Shown: in pieces, positions 36,801-47,415 of the stretch
Layout: each line of letters starts with the position of its first letter
How positions within the stretch are numbered: position 1 is the stretch's first letter
NCBI GenBank assembly: GCA_004794785.1
Contig: SJOL01006430.1
Coordinates: forward strand, 370,003-434,002
Source: Opisthorchis felineus
Lineage: Eukaryota; Platyhelminthes; Trematoda; Opisthorchiida; Opisthorchiidae
Direction of reading: 5' to 3'
DNA: 64,000 bases
Made by a program: the position numbers and the translations under genes
Notes under the pieces: generated by a model
Told to the model about the DNA's origin: nothing
Databases searched by the model: none
What the model saw: only the letters and a program-made list of their open reading frames with translations

Positions 36801-39491
36801 CGAATCGAGTGCAACCGGTCAGACGCGTGGTAAACTTGTGATTTGTGCTGTACGTTTGGTGAGGCTAGTTCGCTTCTTGGGACTGCTTGTGTTAGACTGT
36901 TTGGCTGACAGTTGCCTGCAGAATTTGGCAAGTATTCACAAACACATTCAGATGGTCCCCGGTTCATTCTGCTAGTACAATGCTCCTGTCCTTGAGCGAT
37001 GCCTCCTATCATAGCAATTCCCCTAATAATGGAACCACGAAAGTCTGCAAACTCAGCAGAAAATGTATAATTTGGAAAGACACCTTCCGGAATCCTTATA
37101 GCTACCAAATGTGCTGTCTCTGTTGAACGCACTCTCCACTACAAAGTCCAGTATTTTAGCATGGTCTAATCTGTTTGCTGGTCTGTTTCCATTTCGCTAT
37201 ATCTAGAGACCTCATCCGCGACAAATGTATGTAATGGCACCTTGTGCGAACAACAGGATGAAACTCCTCCGTTCAGCATAAACCAGTATCAGCCTGCGAC
37301 CTGCGCTCTGAAGCCATCCCGGGGCTCAGCGTTGAGTTGTGCGCAGCCAATCGGATGTCAAGACAAAACCCCAGTTACTGTGGTCCTCTTCAGGCATTGT
37401 TCCCCGAAGTGTGTTCGATATAAGGGTTGCAGACCAAACTGGACCACTCGATTTGTCAAAGGCCGAATACGATGCTATTTGGAATCGTTTTTATGGAATA
37501 GCTAAATGTAGCCCCTGGTTCATACAGTCACCTGCCACATCACCTCCCCGAGAACAATGGTACTAGAACAATAACACCGTTCATCCCATTCGTTATATCA
37601 CGAAATGTCATTCTCTCTTGGAGTTTTGCTGATCGAGACAAACTATGCCAATGGGTCAACTCAATCGAGAGGGAGATTGGAGCATAACGAGAACATGATG
37701 ATTTCTTCCATTATTTAGAGAAACATCAATTAACAGGAAAACTGTGATGGTTTTCTGGCTAGTTTCAGGAGTTGTGGATGGGGCACTTGGAACGATGCAA
37801 AGTCTGTTGTTTTTCAACCTCCAATTAACTTGGTTCCTTCTCTTGAACTCAGTCTACGTGGTCTGCAAATATGATCAATGCACATGCTTACAGCGTTTAC
37901 TTTATGAGGGGAGATACATATTGATGGCCGAAATACTCGATTTTGTTATGCAAAACCGACGCCTCCAAAACAACCAGATGAACATGAATACAATTACTAA
38001 GGCGGTACGAGAACTAGGGACAAACGGGACACAGTAGACATGTATTAGCAGTGAGCGTAGCTGCATTTGAAAACCAGTAGAGGGATAGATAGGGATGTAG
38101 ATATTGCATTAACAAATTCTGCATTTGGTGTGCGCTTACGATGGTGACTGTATACCCACATATGCAGTGTTGAAACAATGTTCTGAAGGTTCCATACAAC
38201 CAAAATGGCGTACATGTGACGGTTGTCATGTTTGCGCACTTGGACCATAACACACCACTTCATACGAAGACCGAGTATTCTTTTTGCATCCCCAGTACCA
38301 AGACCATGCAACCTTGAAATTGACACTCTAGTTGCATCTGGTGTGTAAATAACCCTGAATGATCTTCAAGTGTAAAAGGAAATATGCTTCTGCTAGTTCC
38401 ATCGAGTAGCATAGTCTACATGGTAAACCATCATTCCACATTGCTTGTGCTTGACATGTCGATCATCTAATGTTCCGTTACAGCGGGGTTTTATTGAGCA
38501 GTTTAATCCGCACAGTTTATTCAATACAGTTGAATTATACGACTTTATTCCCTCTGAAGTCCCAGTCAGGTCACAGCAGAAGATCCAGTGCGCCTAATCG
38601 GTCATATGTTGCCGGTTCACAAAACCCGGTGCAGGCGTTTCAATGCTTATTTCGCGTGCATGATGTATTTATATCGTTAACACCATACGAATCGGATAGC
38701 CAGTGCTTAACCACAGTTTCATCGTCGTTAAGCCTACAGGTCAACCTGTGGGACTGCCACTTGTAATTTATGCCTAATCCCCATAGTTATTTATTAGTGA
38801 GGAAAATCTGAAAGGCAAACCCAACACTTTCAGTCCTCATAGTTTCTGGCTTGATGAGTCAGGTCCCATATAAATGTGATTTTCCACTCAATCCAAGCCG
38901 CAATGGTCTACACACACATACACACACCAAATTTTACTGCATAGACTCTTGAGTTTGTGTTACGAGCACGCAACAGTTTCGAGTTCCACGTCAGCCGGGC
39001 CGAACATTCTGTTGTAAGCGTTACACACGCACACAAGAAATGTTCTGAGTTTTCAAGGTTACGATACCTTGTGAAGTTTTCTTAAGGACTTCGTTGTTTT
39101 GCATATTTCATCCAGGTTGATTGGGCGGATGTGGTCCAGGCAGCTGCACTGGTCGAAGAGTTGTATGAAATCTACTACCGTGACCCTCTGCCGTGCAACC
39201 GTCGTTCGTTGGTTTGGAATCTCTCCCGACGCACACTTTTTCGCATCGGTTACTCAAGCCCTACCCCGCTTGATACCATCACGGAAGATTACGAGTGAGT
39301 ATTGTTCGTTCTTCTGGTCTTTCTTAATGACATATCTCGTAAATAGCTTTTTGGCTGCTAGATCGTACGTATGCGCGAATGTTGTGCCCAATCCTAACCA
39401 TAGCTAATTTATTTATTTCTCACTAAACAGGAATAGCCCAAGTAGAAGGCCAGGGCCCCTGTTACGACAACAAACATCCAAAAGATCATAG
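21299..39491 (+). CDS. Cyclin G-type cyclin, seven-exon gene
   Basis: Exons 21299-21823, 22068-22160, 32859-33002, 35590-35670, 36170-36595, 39116-39294 and 39431-39491 all join in frame (1509 bases, 502 residues plus stop), each with GT donor and AG acceptor. Residues 1-175 are a polar, probably disordered extension. Residues about 176-281 form the first cyclin fold (STETFCKAVNLIDRFI, VKPKYMACVATASYCAASKL), and 282-423 hold its end and the second fold (LLRMEEILASKL, VNAFDFLRTFI). Residues 424-482 contain LVWNLSRRTLFRIGY, the counterpart of the cyclin G1/G2 tail motif. Vertebrate cyclin G proteins are atypical cyclins that recruit PP2A B' subunits and act in cell-cycle arrest and stress responses; that role here is inference. 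Cyclin I was considered, but the C-terminal motif favours G. The vertebrate proteins are shorter because they lack the N-terminal extension. Confidence 0.85.
22068..22160 (+). CDS. Cyclin G exon 2
   Basis: 31 codons starting QSLLNKEKFQYLLSKEAL and ending YYVNP, between acceptor GTTTCAG and donor CCG|GTAAGTAGG. It corresponds to the helix just before the cyclin box of cyclin G (the LNxLLEQE region). Phase 0 at both ends. Confidence 0.75.
22553..22665 (-). mobile_element. tRNA-derived SINE, tail fragment
   Basis: Minus-strand copy of the SINE tail (CCATGCCGCCAGAAGGAAGC, then CTGCCAGGTTGCCTAAGCC and CTAGACAGGGGAAGTCGAG). The tRNA-like head is missing, so it is truncated. Confidence 0.7.
23800..23975 (-). 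mobile_element. tRNA-derived SINE
   Basis: Minus-strand copy. The B box GGTTCGAACCC (reverse complement at 23901-23911) follows CCGGAAGGTCCGTG, and the tail with GGCATGGAAGCTGGGTACCG ends near 23803. The A-box region near 23945-23965 is weak. Confidence 0.75.
24383..24559 (+). mobile_element. tRNA-derived SINE with target-site duplication
   Basis: The head has an A box (CAGCTCAGTGGTTAAGGC) and a B box (GATTCGAATC). The tail has CTGGGCGTGGGCATTATCTC and ends GCATAGCAGCTAGGCACCGA. It is flanked by TTTGTGCTCG (24373-24382) and TTTGTACTCG (24560-24569), a 9 of 10 target-site duplication that fixes both ends and shows LINE-style insertion. RNA polymerase III would start inside the head. Confidence 0.8.
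27390..28545 (-). mobile_element. LINE reverse transcriptase relic
   Basis: The minus strand reads VLSALILPRLTELSGRRIRENQ (split here only to keep it short), INHIYDLRES, then FLDLEAAFDSVDRQELW, GVMRGCPLSSFLFNFVID and VEYADYIALL, where YADD has become YADY. It continues with EVVNNFFYMGSCIHPGG, GRVYNATVRSILV and HRLRWLRHVKRTPVDRLPRR. Stops and frame changes break it, and a piece after the catalytic box is missing. This is a different subfamily from the element at 18-20.5 kb (Leu-Asp-Leu version of motif 1). It lies antisense in cyclin G intron 2. Confidence 0.85.
30148..30320 (-). mobile_element. tRNA-derived SINE
   Basis: Minus-strand copy: tail end ATTCGGTGCCTATCTGCC, then CTACCAGGTTTCCCAAGCC, CTAGACAGGAGCAGTCTAG, a B-box counterpart (GGGTTCAAACGAC) and the A-box counterpart TAACTACTGAGCTCTC. 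Head and tail are both present. Confidence 0.75.
30662..30840 (+). mobile_element. tRNA-derived SINE
   Basis: Plus-strand copy with an A box (ATAACCCAGTGGATAAGAC), a B box (GGTTCGAACTC), and the tail TAGGCTTGGGCTGTCTGGC ending GCAGCTAGGCACCGAAAGG. No clear target-site duplication. Confidence 0.75.
31445..32795 (+). mobile_element. LINE relic with (TTGA)n-type tail
   Basis: Reads QIRENQAGFRPGRGCIDHIS, VFLDLKAAFDPFDLQKLW, CVFNFVIDMLLELSL, FEDGDETALL (YADD lost), then PAKCKVLLQDWVGSNPNLML, DVVDKFVYMGSYASSGG and, after frame changes, LRWLGH-like and RMPEESLPHRALFAQPCA. The 3' UTR ends in an imperfect TTGATTGA array at 32762-32791, a simple-repeat tail. It belongs to the same subfamily as the minus copy at 27.4-28.5 kb. 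The right end is about 65 bases from cyclin G exon 3, so it landed close to the splice acceptor. Confidence 0.85.
32859..33002 (+). CDS. Cyclin G exon 3 (first cyclin box)
   Basis: 48 codons, EVEDKVDAALRNEAVHNL to FIVKVK, donor AAG|GTGAGTGG. The stretch STETFCKAVNLIDRF is very close to the cyclin G signature (DTETFSLAVNLLDRF) and identifies the family. The Arg in AALRNE occupies the position of the conserved first-helix Arg. Phase 0 at both ends. Confidence 0.9.
33003..35589 (+). other. Cyclin G intron 3
   Basis: GTGAGT to TTCCTTCAG. Carries an antisense hammerhead family 2 element at about 34385-34640. Nothing else recognised. Confidence 0.7.
34385..34640 (-). ncRNA. Hammerhead family 2 element in cyclin G intron 3
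   Basis: The minus strand, in order, has GAGCTACTTATAGATCG, a GATCATGTGAAGTGGACC block, a tRNA-like part with B box GGTTCGAGACTC, then the hammerhead at 34445-34401. That part reads stem I GCACTG/CAGTGC (six perfect pairs), core CTAATGA (one change, G5 to A), stem II TTCC/GGAC, GAAA and GAGCTGT-A. Stems are preserved, but the G5 change should abolish cleavage. It is antisense to the host gene. Confidence 0.65.
35590..35670 (+). CDS. Cyclin G exon 4
   Basis: 27 codons, VKPKYMACVATASYCAASKLCHGSSKE (two motifs: VKPKYMACV and YCAASKL). It matches the VQPKHLGCVGLSCFYLAVK region of cyclin G. The Lys in ASKL is the expected counterpart of the cyclin-box Lys that contacts the partner kinase. Acceptor TTCCTTCAG, donor GAG|GTAAGTTGG, phase 0. 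Confidence 0.85.
36170..36595 (+). CDS. Cyclin G exon 5 (second cyclin fold)
   Basis: 142 codons, RVDLPAPDTLVHV to PVATMCG. DLLRMEEILASKL holds the conserved Glu that pairs with the exon 4 Lys, and VNAFDFLRTFID matches TAFQFL of cyclin G. A Ser/Gly-rich linker of about 35 residues, longer than in vertebrates, leads into the second fold (LEIALCSLEVYRFRPVCLAL, GILAHAG). Acceptor GCTAAAG is a weak site with a T-rich tract before it; donor GGG|GTGAGTTC. Confidence 0.85.
36596..39115 (+). other. Cyclin G intron 5
   Basis: GTGAGT to TTTCATCCAG. At 37206-37566 two or three frames stay open, including a 75-codon frame ending REQWY-stop, but the region is not needed for the reconstructed protein and none of the frames is recognisable. 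No repeats recognised. Confidence 0.6.
39116..39294 (+). CDS. Cyclin G exon 6 (C-terminal motif)
   Basis: 59 full codons plus two bases. It contains VQAAALVEELYEIYYRD and LVWNLSRRTLFRIGY, then SSPTPLDTITEDYE, matching the conserved cyclin G tail (W-x-V-S-R/G-R-T-A and a later PTIPE). The donor GTGAGTATT at 39295 overlaps codon GAG followed by TGA. If the intron is kept, translation stops at 39296-39298, giving a 483-residue form. Confidence 0.8.
39431..39491 (+). CDS. Cyclin G exon 7 (last coding exon, tentative)
   Basis: From acceptor CACTAAACAG, phase 2, this exon adds NSPSRRPGPLLRQQTSKRS and a TAG stop at 39489-39491. The phase fits the exon 6 donor exactly. The tail is basic and not recognisably conserved. 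An ATTAAA possible poly(A) signal lies at 39546-39551. Confidence 0.55.
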
Positions 39492-39494
39492 AAC

Positions 39495-42400
39495 CCCATC
39501 GATACGTTAAAAAACGGATTGGCACACGTAAACTAGTCAGTTAGTATTAAACAGGTAGATATTAATCCGAGTCTTGAGTGAGCTAAGATGGTACAAGGCC
39601 GAAATAGCACAATGGCAATGCTCCGAAGCGTGTCGTTCTGGGAAAAATCACGAGGGGAGTCCTGTGTGACAAGGTGGGATTTTCACCTGATGGGGTGATT
39701 AGGAGTGAAGAGACGAGAGCTTGTGACTTTGGAAGTGGAAAAAAGTGCGAACACCTGCCATGGTAATAGCGTTGGAATGGCTAAAGGCGAGGCTATATCC
39801 CGACAGCAAAAAGAATTTCAAAGCCATCAATCTGAGTGGGGAGGCACTGAAGGGCACAACTTACCGTTGGACTTGGTCTAAGAATGAAATGCAAGTGGAA
39901 GAGGCCCTACCCAAGACGTTATATTAAGATGTTCATGGTGAGATAAATCTGACGTGTATCGATTAGTGGCGGTTGTGAGGAGCAGGCTCCAGCGTGTCTG
40001 GAGCCCGACCCGTAACTAGTTTGGCGGGACATCCAGGAGAGATTTTCCGGAAACGAGGCAGGATAAACATGTGAGGAGTTTGGTGATGTTTTTGTTTGGA
40101 GGAGTTGTTCACAAAAAGGTGGACGAAAATCTTTTCCCTTAGGAGCGATTTAGGATTCCCATAAAAGTAAAAAATAACTGGACAAAATGTATAGCTTATT
40201 GTTTTGGCCAGATGCATCCACAATTACCCGTACATTCGGATTAACCCATTCGAAGGTGATTGTTTGTCAGGCTTAAATAAGTTGGAGATACACCGAGTCT
40301 GCCACAGTCAGCATCTTCAACCACCATCTACCAAAGCAAGTGTGGTTTTCTAGTTAAAACCTTCGGTGGTGAGAAGTCTGAGAAGAACAGACGACGACGG
40401 CAACACGAAGTCAATCCCTCTGCAGTCAAACTGGGTACTGTGGGATCTTGATGCATTCCTGGTTGCGCCCACGCGATTCCCTTTGCACGGGGTTAAAAAG
40501 TCTATGAGACGCACAGCACGTAGCCGTCTCACTAGCGAAGCTGTCCGAAGTTTCCGCATAACTAAGTCCAACTTGTGTTCGGGCCCACCTTTCTCGGGGG
40601 GCTTTCACTTGCACTTTTTTGCTGTCTTGATTCACTGTGCTGTTACCATATGACCTTAAACGGGAAAAAATGCAGTTGGGCAGCACGATGAGAACGCGAT
40701 CGACCGAGCCATTTTTCAGGCCCGCTTTGGTATGCCTGAAGAACCGTTGTCTGGCCTGACATGGTCGCAATGGACATTCATTGAAAATGCTATCTAAATT
40801 GCTCGACCAGATATCGATGCTTAATCCCGGACGAACGTGCTACTGGCCTTCACATTGATCCGAGTGGTCGGTGGCTTGTGTGCATCTTTTGGTGAACAGT
40901 GTAGTGACCGGGTGAGCTGATTGATCTGCATCGCATCGAACCTATGGACCTCGGGTTAATAGCGCCTTCACTACGGAGTCATCTCGACATTGGTGTAAGA
41001 ATTGGTTTATTCGCATCCGACTTTACCATAGATATTAGTTATTAGTTCAAAAGTTGATGTGAAAGGACAGCTCACAGGCGGGTAAATAGCTTAATTTGGT
41101 TCCATTCGAGCTATTACCTGACGGTACACTATTATTTTGCCCTTTTTATATCAATGTTTGATTACTAATATACGTTGATAGCGTGAAATAGTGGTGCTCT
41201 GGTCCGAGCTCAGTTACCAACCAAGTGACCAAACTTTAGAGATGGTTAGTACCAGACTGGAAAATTTTAGTTTCTCCATCACTCTGTCGTTTTTTGTTTC
41301 GGAAACATTTAAGTTGTATTTAAAATATGATAGTAAATTTCCCGGTATTCTTAACTTTGATTGAAATAATGTCACATACAACCTCCATCATACGGAAAAC
41401 CAAAGGCCTGGTGTGATTTTTACTCACCAAAATGAACATGTCTTTACCGTCCATATGCTAAGTAGCCGTGGTGGGTCTGTCCAGTTAATCTTCAGGTTAT
41501 TATGGATGGGTTTATTAACTATCCTCCACAAATAGTGTGTTTCCACTTTGGTCTGCTAGTTTCCGCTTTTCTCTCTGGTCAGTTGTGCACCAGACGCAGT
41601 AACCTGCTCAGTTGCAATCGAAAAATCTGGCTGTCTTGGGTATCGCTCTAAAACATTCCATATTGGGAAGTGAATACTCCTTGTCAGGTTTATCTCGTTA
41701 CGTTCTGCGAGGCTACTTGCCAATTAAGGGGGTCCCATAATAGATATTTTTTTGGTCCCCGGAAATGTCTTATGCAGCCTGACCTAATAGCGGGTCACAT
41801 CACAAATTGTTCCAACCTTCAGATAACCGGTGGAGTGATTTTGAATCCGAGTCGTTTCAGCTCGGGTCGGGAAGCATGGAACAACGACCTTGAAATGTGT
41901 TACTGCCGTTTTGCTGGAGGGTCTGAGGCAAGTTTTGAACCATGTTCATCACAAGTTAACGCTGTGAACAGCAGTAGCAGAAGGGATGCGAACACGTTTT
42001 GTCAGAATGCTGAGGGTTTTAGTTTGAATTAGTTTGCATGCGTCTTAGGTTGCTACCTGGGTGCGGAACAACGGCCTGCTACGTATAGTAGCAGTCCATT
42101 TCGCATTAACCTGCGAGCGACGACTAGCAGTTGCTCCCAATCCGGTTTCGTCTTGTTGAGTCATATCGGACTATCTGCGCCTCGTTACCAGGTGGACGAT
42201 TGTCTTCCTCATAATTCACTCCGAGGGGAAGGAGCTCGAAGGGTTTATGTAAGGCCTAACCATGCGAAAGTGGAGTGGCGATAAGTCCACTCCACGAAGG
42301 GGATCGCTGTTGATAGAGAGAATCATTCAACGTAGATTTGTCTGTTTTCAAGTAGTATTAGTTCTGACTTGTTTGGTATCACCGTCCCTGTTTGTTTTCT

Positions 42401-44560
42401 TTCGCTGATCCCTGCAGACCGGCGGACGAGGACGATTGGCTTTTGCCGCTGTTGTTTGAGCCGTAGGACCGCCACTGCCTCGTCATCGCTTTCTGGAATG
42501 GATGTTGTTCGTTGAGGATGTAGTTCATGAGTCGACCCCACTCAATTGTCGTCTTTATGCTTCCCAGCTCATTCATGTATCGTCACCACCACTGCCACAT
42601 GTGAACCAATCTCCTGGTTCCAGCACACACACAAACCACCATCGATTTTTGTTCAATGTTGTACCTGTTTTCGCCAAATGTAGTAGACAAAAGTGACGCC
42701 TGCACGCACACACACACACATACATACACGAAAAACAAAAAAGAAAAACTAATCTACCCGGTGCTCCCCATCCACTTGTCCATTTTTTCATTTCCCAAGG
42801 CCCTGCTACTAATTACGCTCCTACTAGATTATTGCCATCCTGTGGTCCGGTCCGGCCCCGCGTTGCAAACCAACAGCATGAACAACACGAATCACTCATC
42901 AGGCCTGTTTGTGTGTGTGTGCCCACGCGCGCCCGTTCATACGGGTCCGAGCCAGCACACCGCGCAAGTGACTTCACTCGGGGAGATTGTTTTTTTTACA
43001 CCTGCATCACATTTCCCATCTTCACCAGTTTTCCCACCTCATCTCAGGTCAAGTACATTCATGCTTCGCGGGAACATGTACACAGTGTGGACATCCAGTT
43101 CAGTCGGTGCTATTCGGGTAGCTCACATAGAAGAAACCCATTACTAGGCGCTTAATCCAAGTGATTCGGTCGATCAGTCGTGACGCCAACGGATTTTTCT
43201 TTTTTTTTCATCTTGCTGATAATATATACATATATGGCTTTGCAGAATGGTCGGGCAATTCGGATGTTCTTTTTGCCCCACTCCCCCTTTAAGCTCCAGT
43301 GCACAGCTGACGCCCTCTGTTCCTCACCGAATTACGGCATTTTGTACTCGTGTTTGTTTTCATGTTTTCATCCCCCGCCTTGTCCCCTGTTCATCGTTCT
43401 CATCCTCCAGACTGCCGCAGTCATCGTTTTCGTTATTTTGCAAGCAATCACAAACCAAACAGGTCTTTCTCAATTCGCTTCCCATTCGCGATCATACCTC
43501 GGGTCGCCGCTGCCGCCACAAACGGATAGACTCGAATTCTCTTCTACCATGTTCATCTGGCGGAAATTTACTGGCAGCCACCACGCCAAGCTTCTTTCTC
43601 ATTGTTGTCAACGTTGTCTTACGGCTACCGTATGTGTACGTATTCGTTCACACAATTTTCGCTTGTCATAGGTTGGCTGGAACGGGGCCAGCGATGTATG
43701 CGTGTGTGCAAGCAGTTCAACCAGAAACGAAGCATCGCGAGTGACGAACAAAACAAACAGGCTTTCCTTTCAAAACTGTGGTCCTGGCATGGCTCGCGCG
43801 TGATCATTTCTCATTCTTGTTCTTATTAGTTTATGTATTATATTATACATAAATATATCCACCCTTACTCAAAGCGTGCTACTTACTACCTTGGTAGAAG
43901 GGCTAAGTTCAAATTCCTCTTGGGCTTGAACGTCAGGTTGTCAGTAGACTGATCGGAAGAACATTAATTGATCATTGGCAGTAGAGATTATACGAACAGC
44001 TGACGTAATTTCCATGACCTGGCGTACACAAGGCTACTCCTCGGTGTCGGGATGAGTGCATCATTTATTCGCCTTCCCCTCGCATTGTGCTACGCTGTGC
44101 ACATTAAATCCGTCTTGGTGCGGAAATGCTGCTAGCCTGGTTACGTGCTCAGTGTGACGTGGCAACCACCGATGTGGGGCTTCCGGATATAGCACCGTGA
44201 ATCCCACTCATAGGATACTGGTCGTACTGGGGCCACTAACTTGATGCGTTCGTTGTCTGTCTCCCCAGTTTTCAGCCACAAACCGTGTACCAAGACTTCA
44301 AAGTGGTGCTTTTCCTTTCCTGAAGAATAATGCGGGGCACTGGAGGCGATGGTCTAACGAATTCACCATTTTCGAATTGTTTTTCTTTCCTGATAATAAC
44401 GGAGTATTCGGACAGATACGTAGTGAATATGATAGCCCAGATGCAATAGTATCATGAGTCCGCGATCGGCACATGTATGTTAATGTCACAAACCTTTGTT
44501 GTGATATCCCGATATTTGATAACGTGGTCAGGGCTTTCATAATGACCACTGTTTCCGCCT
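39495..44560. other. Intergenic, with CA/GT microsatellites; no gene recognised
   Basis: Besides a hammerhead relic at 42133-42181 there are (CA)n at 42705-42727 and (GT)n at 42910-42926. Overlapping frames of 160-165 codons at 42656-43744 are Ser/Pro/His-rich and look like translated pyrimidine-rich DNA. A 65-codon minus frame at 42379-42576 (starts MNELGSIKTTIEWGRL) follows an in-frame stop and could be a first exon, but I cannot support it further. Confidence 0.35.
42133..42181 (-). ncRNA. Hammerhead family 1 relic
   Basis: The minus strand reads CCGATATGACTCAACAAGACGAAACCGGATTGGGAGC: core partly kept (GATATGA), CGAAACCGG intact, stems mostly lost. Its stem II remnant (ACTCAACAAGAC) suggests the ancestral stem was GTCC/GGAC, as in the schistosome hammerhead. 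Confidence 0.45.
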
Positions 44561-44765
44561 TGCTCACAACAGGCTGAAAAATGTCCTTAAGTAGACGGTC
44601 CTCTGAGTTGAAGTGGCCCGACCAGGGTAGCGTATAGAATGTGACGGGCTCATCCCACTAGTGTGCCTCATCACTAATGTATCGATCCCATCTGGCCAGA
44701 TCCGAACAATGCTGGGGAGACAACGATGAGCAAGCTCAAATCTTCCCACACATCACGGCAACATC
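44540..44765 (-). mobile_element. LINE C-terminal relic
   Basis: The minus strand reads FELAHRCLPSIVRIWPDG and then MRHTSGMSPS, matching the fluke LINE region FDHRCLRSIxRIW...VRxxVLG downstream of the polymerase. Short and broken. A tRNA-like GGCGATGGTCTAAC block near 44347-44360 may belong to another SINE. Confidence 0.5.
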
Positions 44766-47254
44766 ATGACCACTTCATTTTTGATCGCACCTTTAATTTT
44801 AATCGCAGGACTGATCAATGGGGATTATATCTACAAGCCACTTTCAACTTGCGCCAAATCTCAGGAAGCAAACAACTGAATATTCATGTCCATCTCTGTT
44901 TCTGATTTTTGATTAGAGGCTAACAGACGGGGAATTATTTTTCAGCTAAGAATCTACCAAAATTCCAAGAGAACGAAATTCACCTGTCGTCCACTCTCCT
45001 ATATGGATCATCACTTCCTGGTAATAGCTCAATTCCTGGCTCCTACGGGTCAGAATACACCAGGACGACGTGCAATCCATCAAACGGATACTACTGAGAA
45101 TTGTTGGGTTACTCTTAATGGCAACAGAATGCTTTGCCAAGTCCACTGCTTATTCTAGGTAGGACGACCCATTCCAGTTCCAACGGCGGGGCCGTTACAA
45201 CCACCCAGCATTCAAACGCTGTTCCTCAGAAATCAGCCGGCGCGTTGATGCATTAGTCTATGTGGTCTTCACGTGATACCGGTAGAGCGCAAAGCCCTGG
45301 TAACAAATCAGACAGGCGAGCTACTATCTTCCGGTGGGTCTATGACTTTTCTGGGCCAAAACAGTGATTTCTCCAAGTTTACCCAAAGTTGTTTACTGGT
45401 ATTGCAAGTGGCCCACTCAAAGTGAAAAGAGAACAACGTGCCCTCTCCCTTAGGGTGATCGTCCCTCTTCGAAAAGGAGATAACTGTATGGTTCCTAACG
45501 CTTGCTACTTACGGCAGATAGATTGGAACTCTGGTTCAGAAGAAAACAGTGGAAACATGCAGCAATAACCTGCGCTCCCGGTTGCGGATTCTCAACCAGA
45601 AACATCACCACATCACAATATCCTGTCACTTTCGCCACTGCACTCAAAGAGAAATGCAGCTTCAGTGTGTGAATTACGATGTAGCCTTGATATTTTTGAG
45701 TACGTTACGAATGTAACGTACTTAGTAGTACACCGAAAGTAATTGCGCTACTTGCAACTTCATCCACCAAATGAAGCTTGATATTCTTTTGTAGGATTTT
45801 GTCGATTGATTTTAGAGAAGCATATGAGTGCGTGAACTGGGACTGCGGGCAACGGGATGCATCAAATGAAGCGTATTACGCAACTCTGCCTTTTAAACAT
45901 AACATTAGAATACAACGAAGTTTTGTGATTTACTTACTTCATATACCCCCTAGCCTTGGCATTTTCACACAGATTGTCTCTGTGGGATTTGAGAAGCAAC
46001 ATGTGCGTCAGTTGAAGCAAACACCTCTTGTCTTTCATGTTAACGTAAGCTTCAGTGTAAGTTCTTTTAATTCAGTACTTCACATGTTTCTGTTTACACA
46101 AGCTCTCATTGTGAACTCCGAAGATCTGGGTCCACAATAGTTTACCCGACCGCAAACTCCTAGACTGAGCTACGTTGCTCAAGAGTTTTGATCATTCTGC
46201 TAAGGAACAAACAGGACCGTTATTCATTACGGCTCCACCAGCGGTTGTGAGCATTTCCAGCGGTTTAGTGATCTGCAAAGAGGACTTGCGATACCTACAA
46301 ACCATTTACTCGAACTGTTTTGCTGGAAATATATTGGAAGATGGATCATCCGACAGACCGCTGCAGAAACTAACCCTTCACCGATATCTTGCGATTCAGG
46401 CTGAATGCGCACGTAGCTATTCCCTTTCAGCCGAATAATTCCTGAGCTTCGATTAGCACATCAAAAATGGGACAGTACGTGCACCATCATGCACTTATCA
46501 CGTTTTTCGTCACTTTCATTCGTAACTACCTCAAAACTCGAAAATGGTCAAGCCCCGTGCTCCTTAACCCGAATCACTGTTATGTCGGCCGTGATCCGGA
46601 CTGTAAACCGGTCGAGTCTCGGCAACTACTGTGTTGTGAAATTGTTGGTTTTTAGTTCCACCAATTTTCATTCGGCAGACGAGGTATCAAGACATTGTTA
46701 AGGATAATGACGTATACTGTCTGTTCACAAGTTGGTACCATTACTGACACTTTACTGGCGAAAATTTCCGCCCGCTCCATCGCCAAGCCACCAACGTGAT
46801 CCTGCTTACTGAATGCGTGTTATCTTGTCCGAACGGCATGCCAGTTGCAAACTGGTCCTTCTAAGCCATCCGAATTGAGGCTCTTGTCAGTGAGGCTCAC
46901 ATCTTTGCACTCACTGGTGAGGCCAGGTAATGTGTTATTCCAAGTAGGCTATCCTGTCTCGGTTGTGACGCGATTGTGGCTCGGTTGGATCCAGAGGACT
47001 TTTTCACCCATTTGTACCTAACATGTGGAGAAAAGCGCGGTAACTACTATGCTCATCTTAGGCAGAATTTCAAAACATGCATTAATTTGTCACTTGGCTG
47101 GTACTGCATCTATCAATCTACTTCGTTCTTTTTTTGGTGATCTTATGACTCCTACTACAAATTTTTTTGAAGCATATCAGGAGGGATTGACCTAAAACTT
47201 TAATGAGAACGATCTCGAATAGTTCAGCAAATAGTAATTTTTCAGCTGTAACAT
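44766..47254. other. Intergenic, nothing recognised
   Basis: Frames of up to 120 codons (45778-46140, 46175-46438) have no recognisable domain or clear exon boundaries. Confidence 0.35.
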
Positions 47255-47415
47255 CCTTTCCGTGCCTAGATGCCATGCCACCCGACGGGAGCCCAAGGGA
47301 CTGCCAGGTTGCCCAATTCTAGACAGGAACAGCCGAAACTTAGAAGTTTAGTTCGAACCACGGACCTTCTGGTCAATGAGTTCCAGCCTTAATCACTGAG
47401 CTGTCAATCGATACT
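47255..47415 (-). mobile_element. tRNA-derived SINE
   Basis: Minus-strand copy: TGCCATGCCACCCGACGGG, CTGCCAGGTTGCCCAATTC, CTAGACAGGAAC, the B-box counterpart GTTCGAACCACGGACCTTC and the A-box counterpart TTAATCACTGAGCTG. Head and tail are present. Confidence 0.75.

Noticed and set aside
42379..42576. 65-codon minus frame beginning MNELGSIKTTIEWGRL, possible first exon
   Set aside because: Protein-like and preceded by an in-frame stop, but no good donor site and no partner exon found.
42656..43744. Overlapping 160-codon plus-strand frames
   Set aside because: Composition reflects pyrimidine-rich and CA/GT-repeat DNA; no domain and no agreement between frames.
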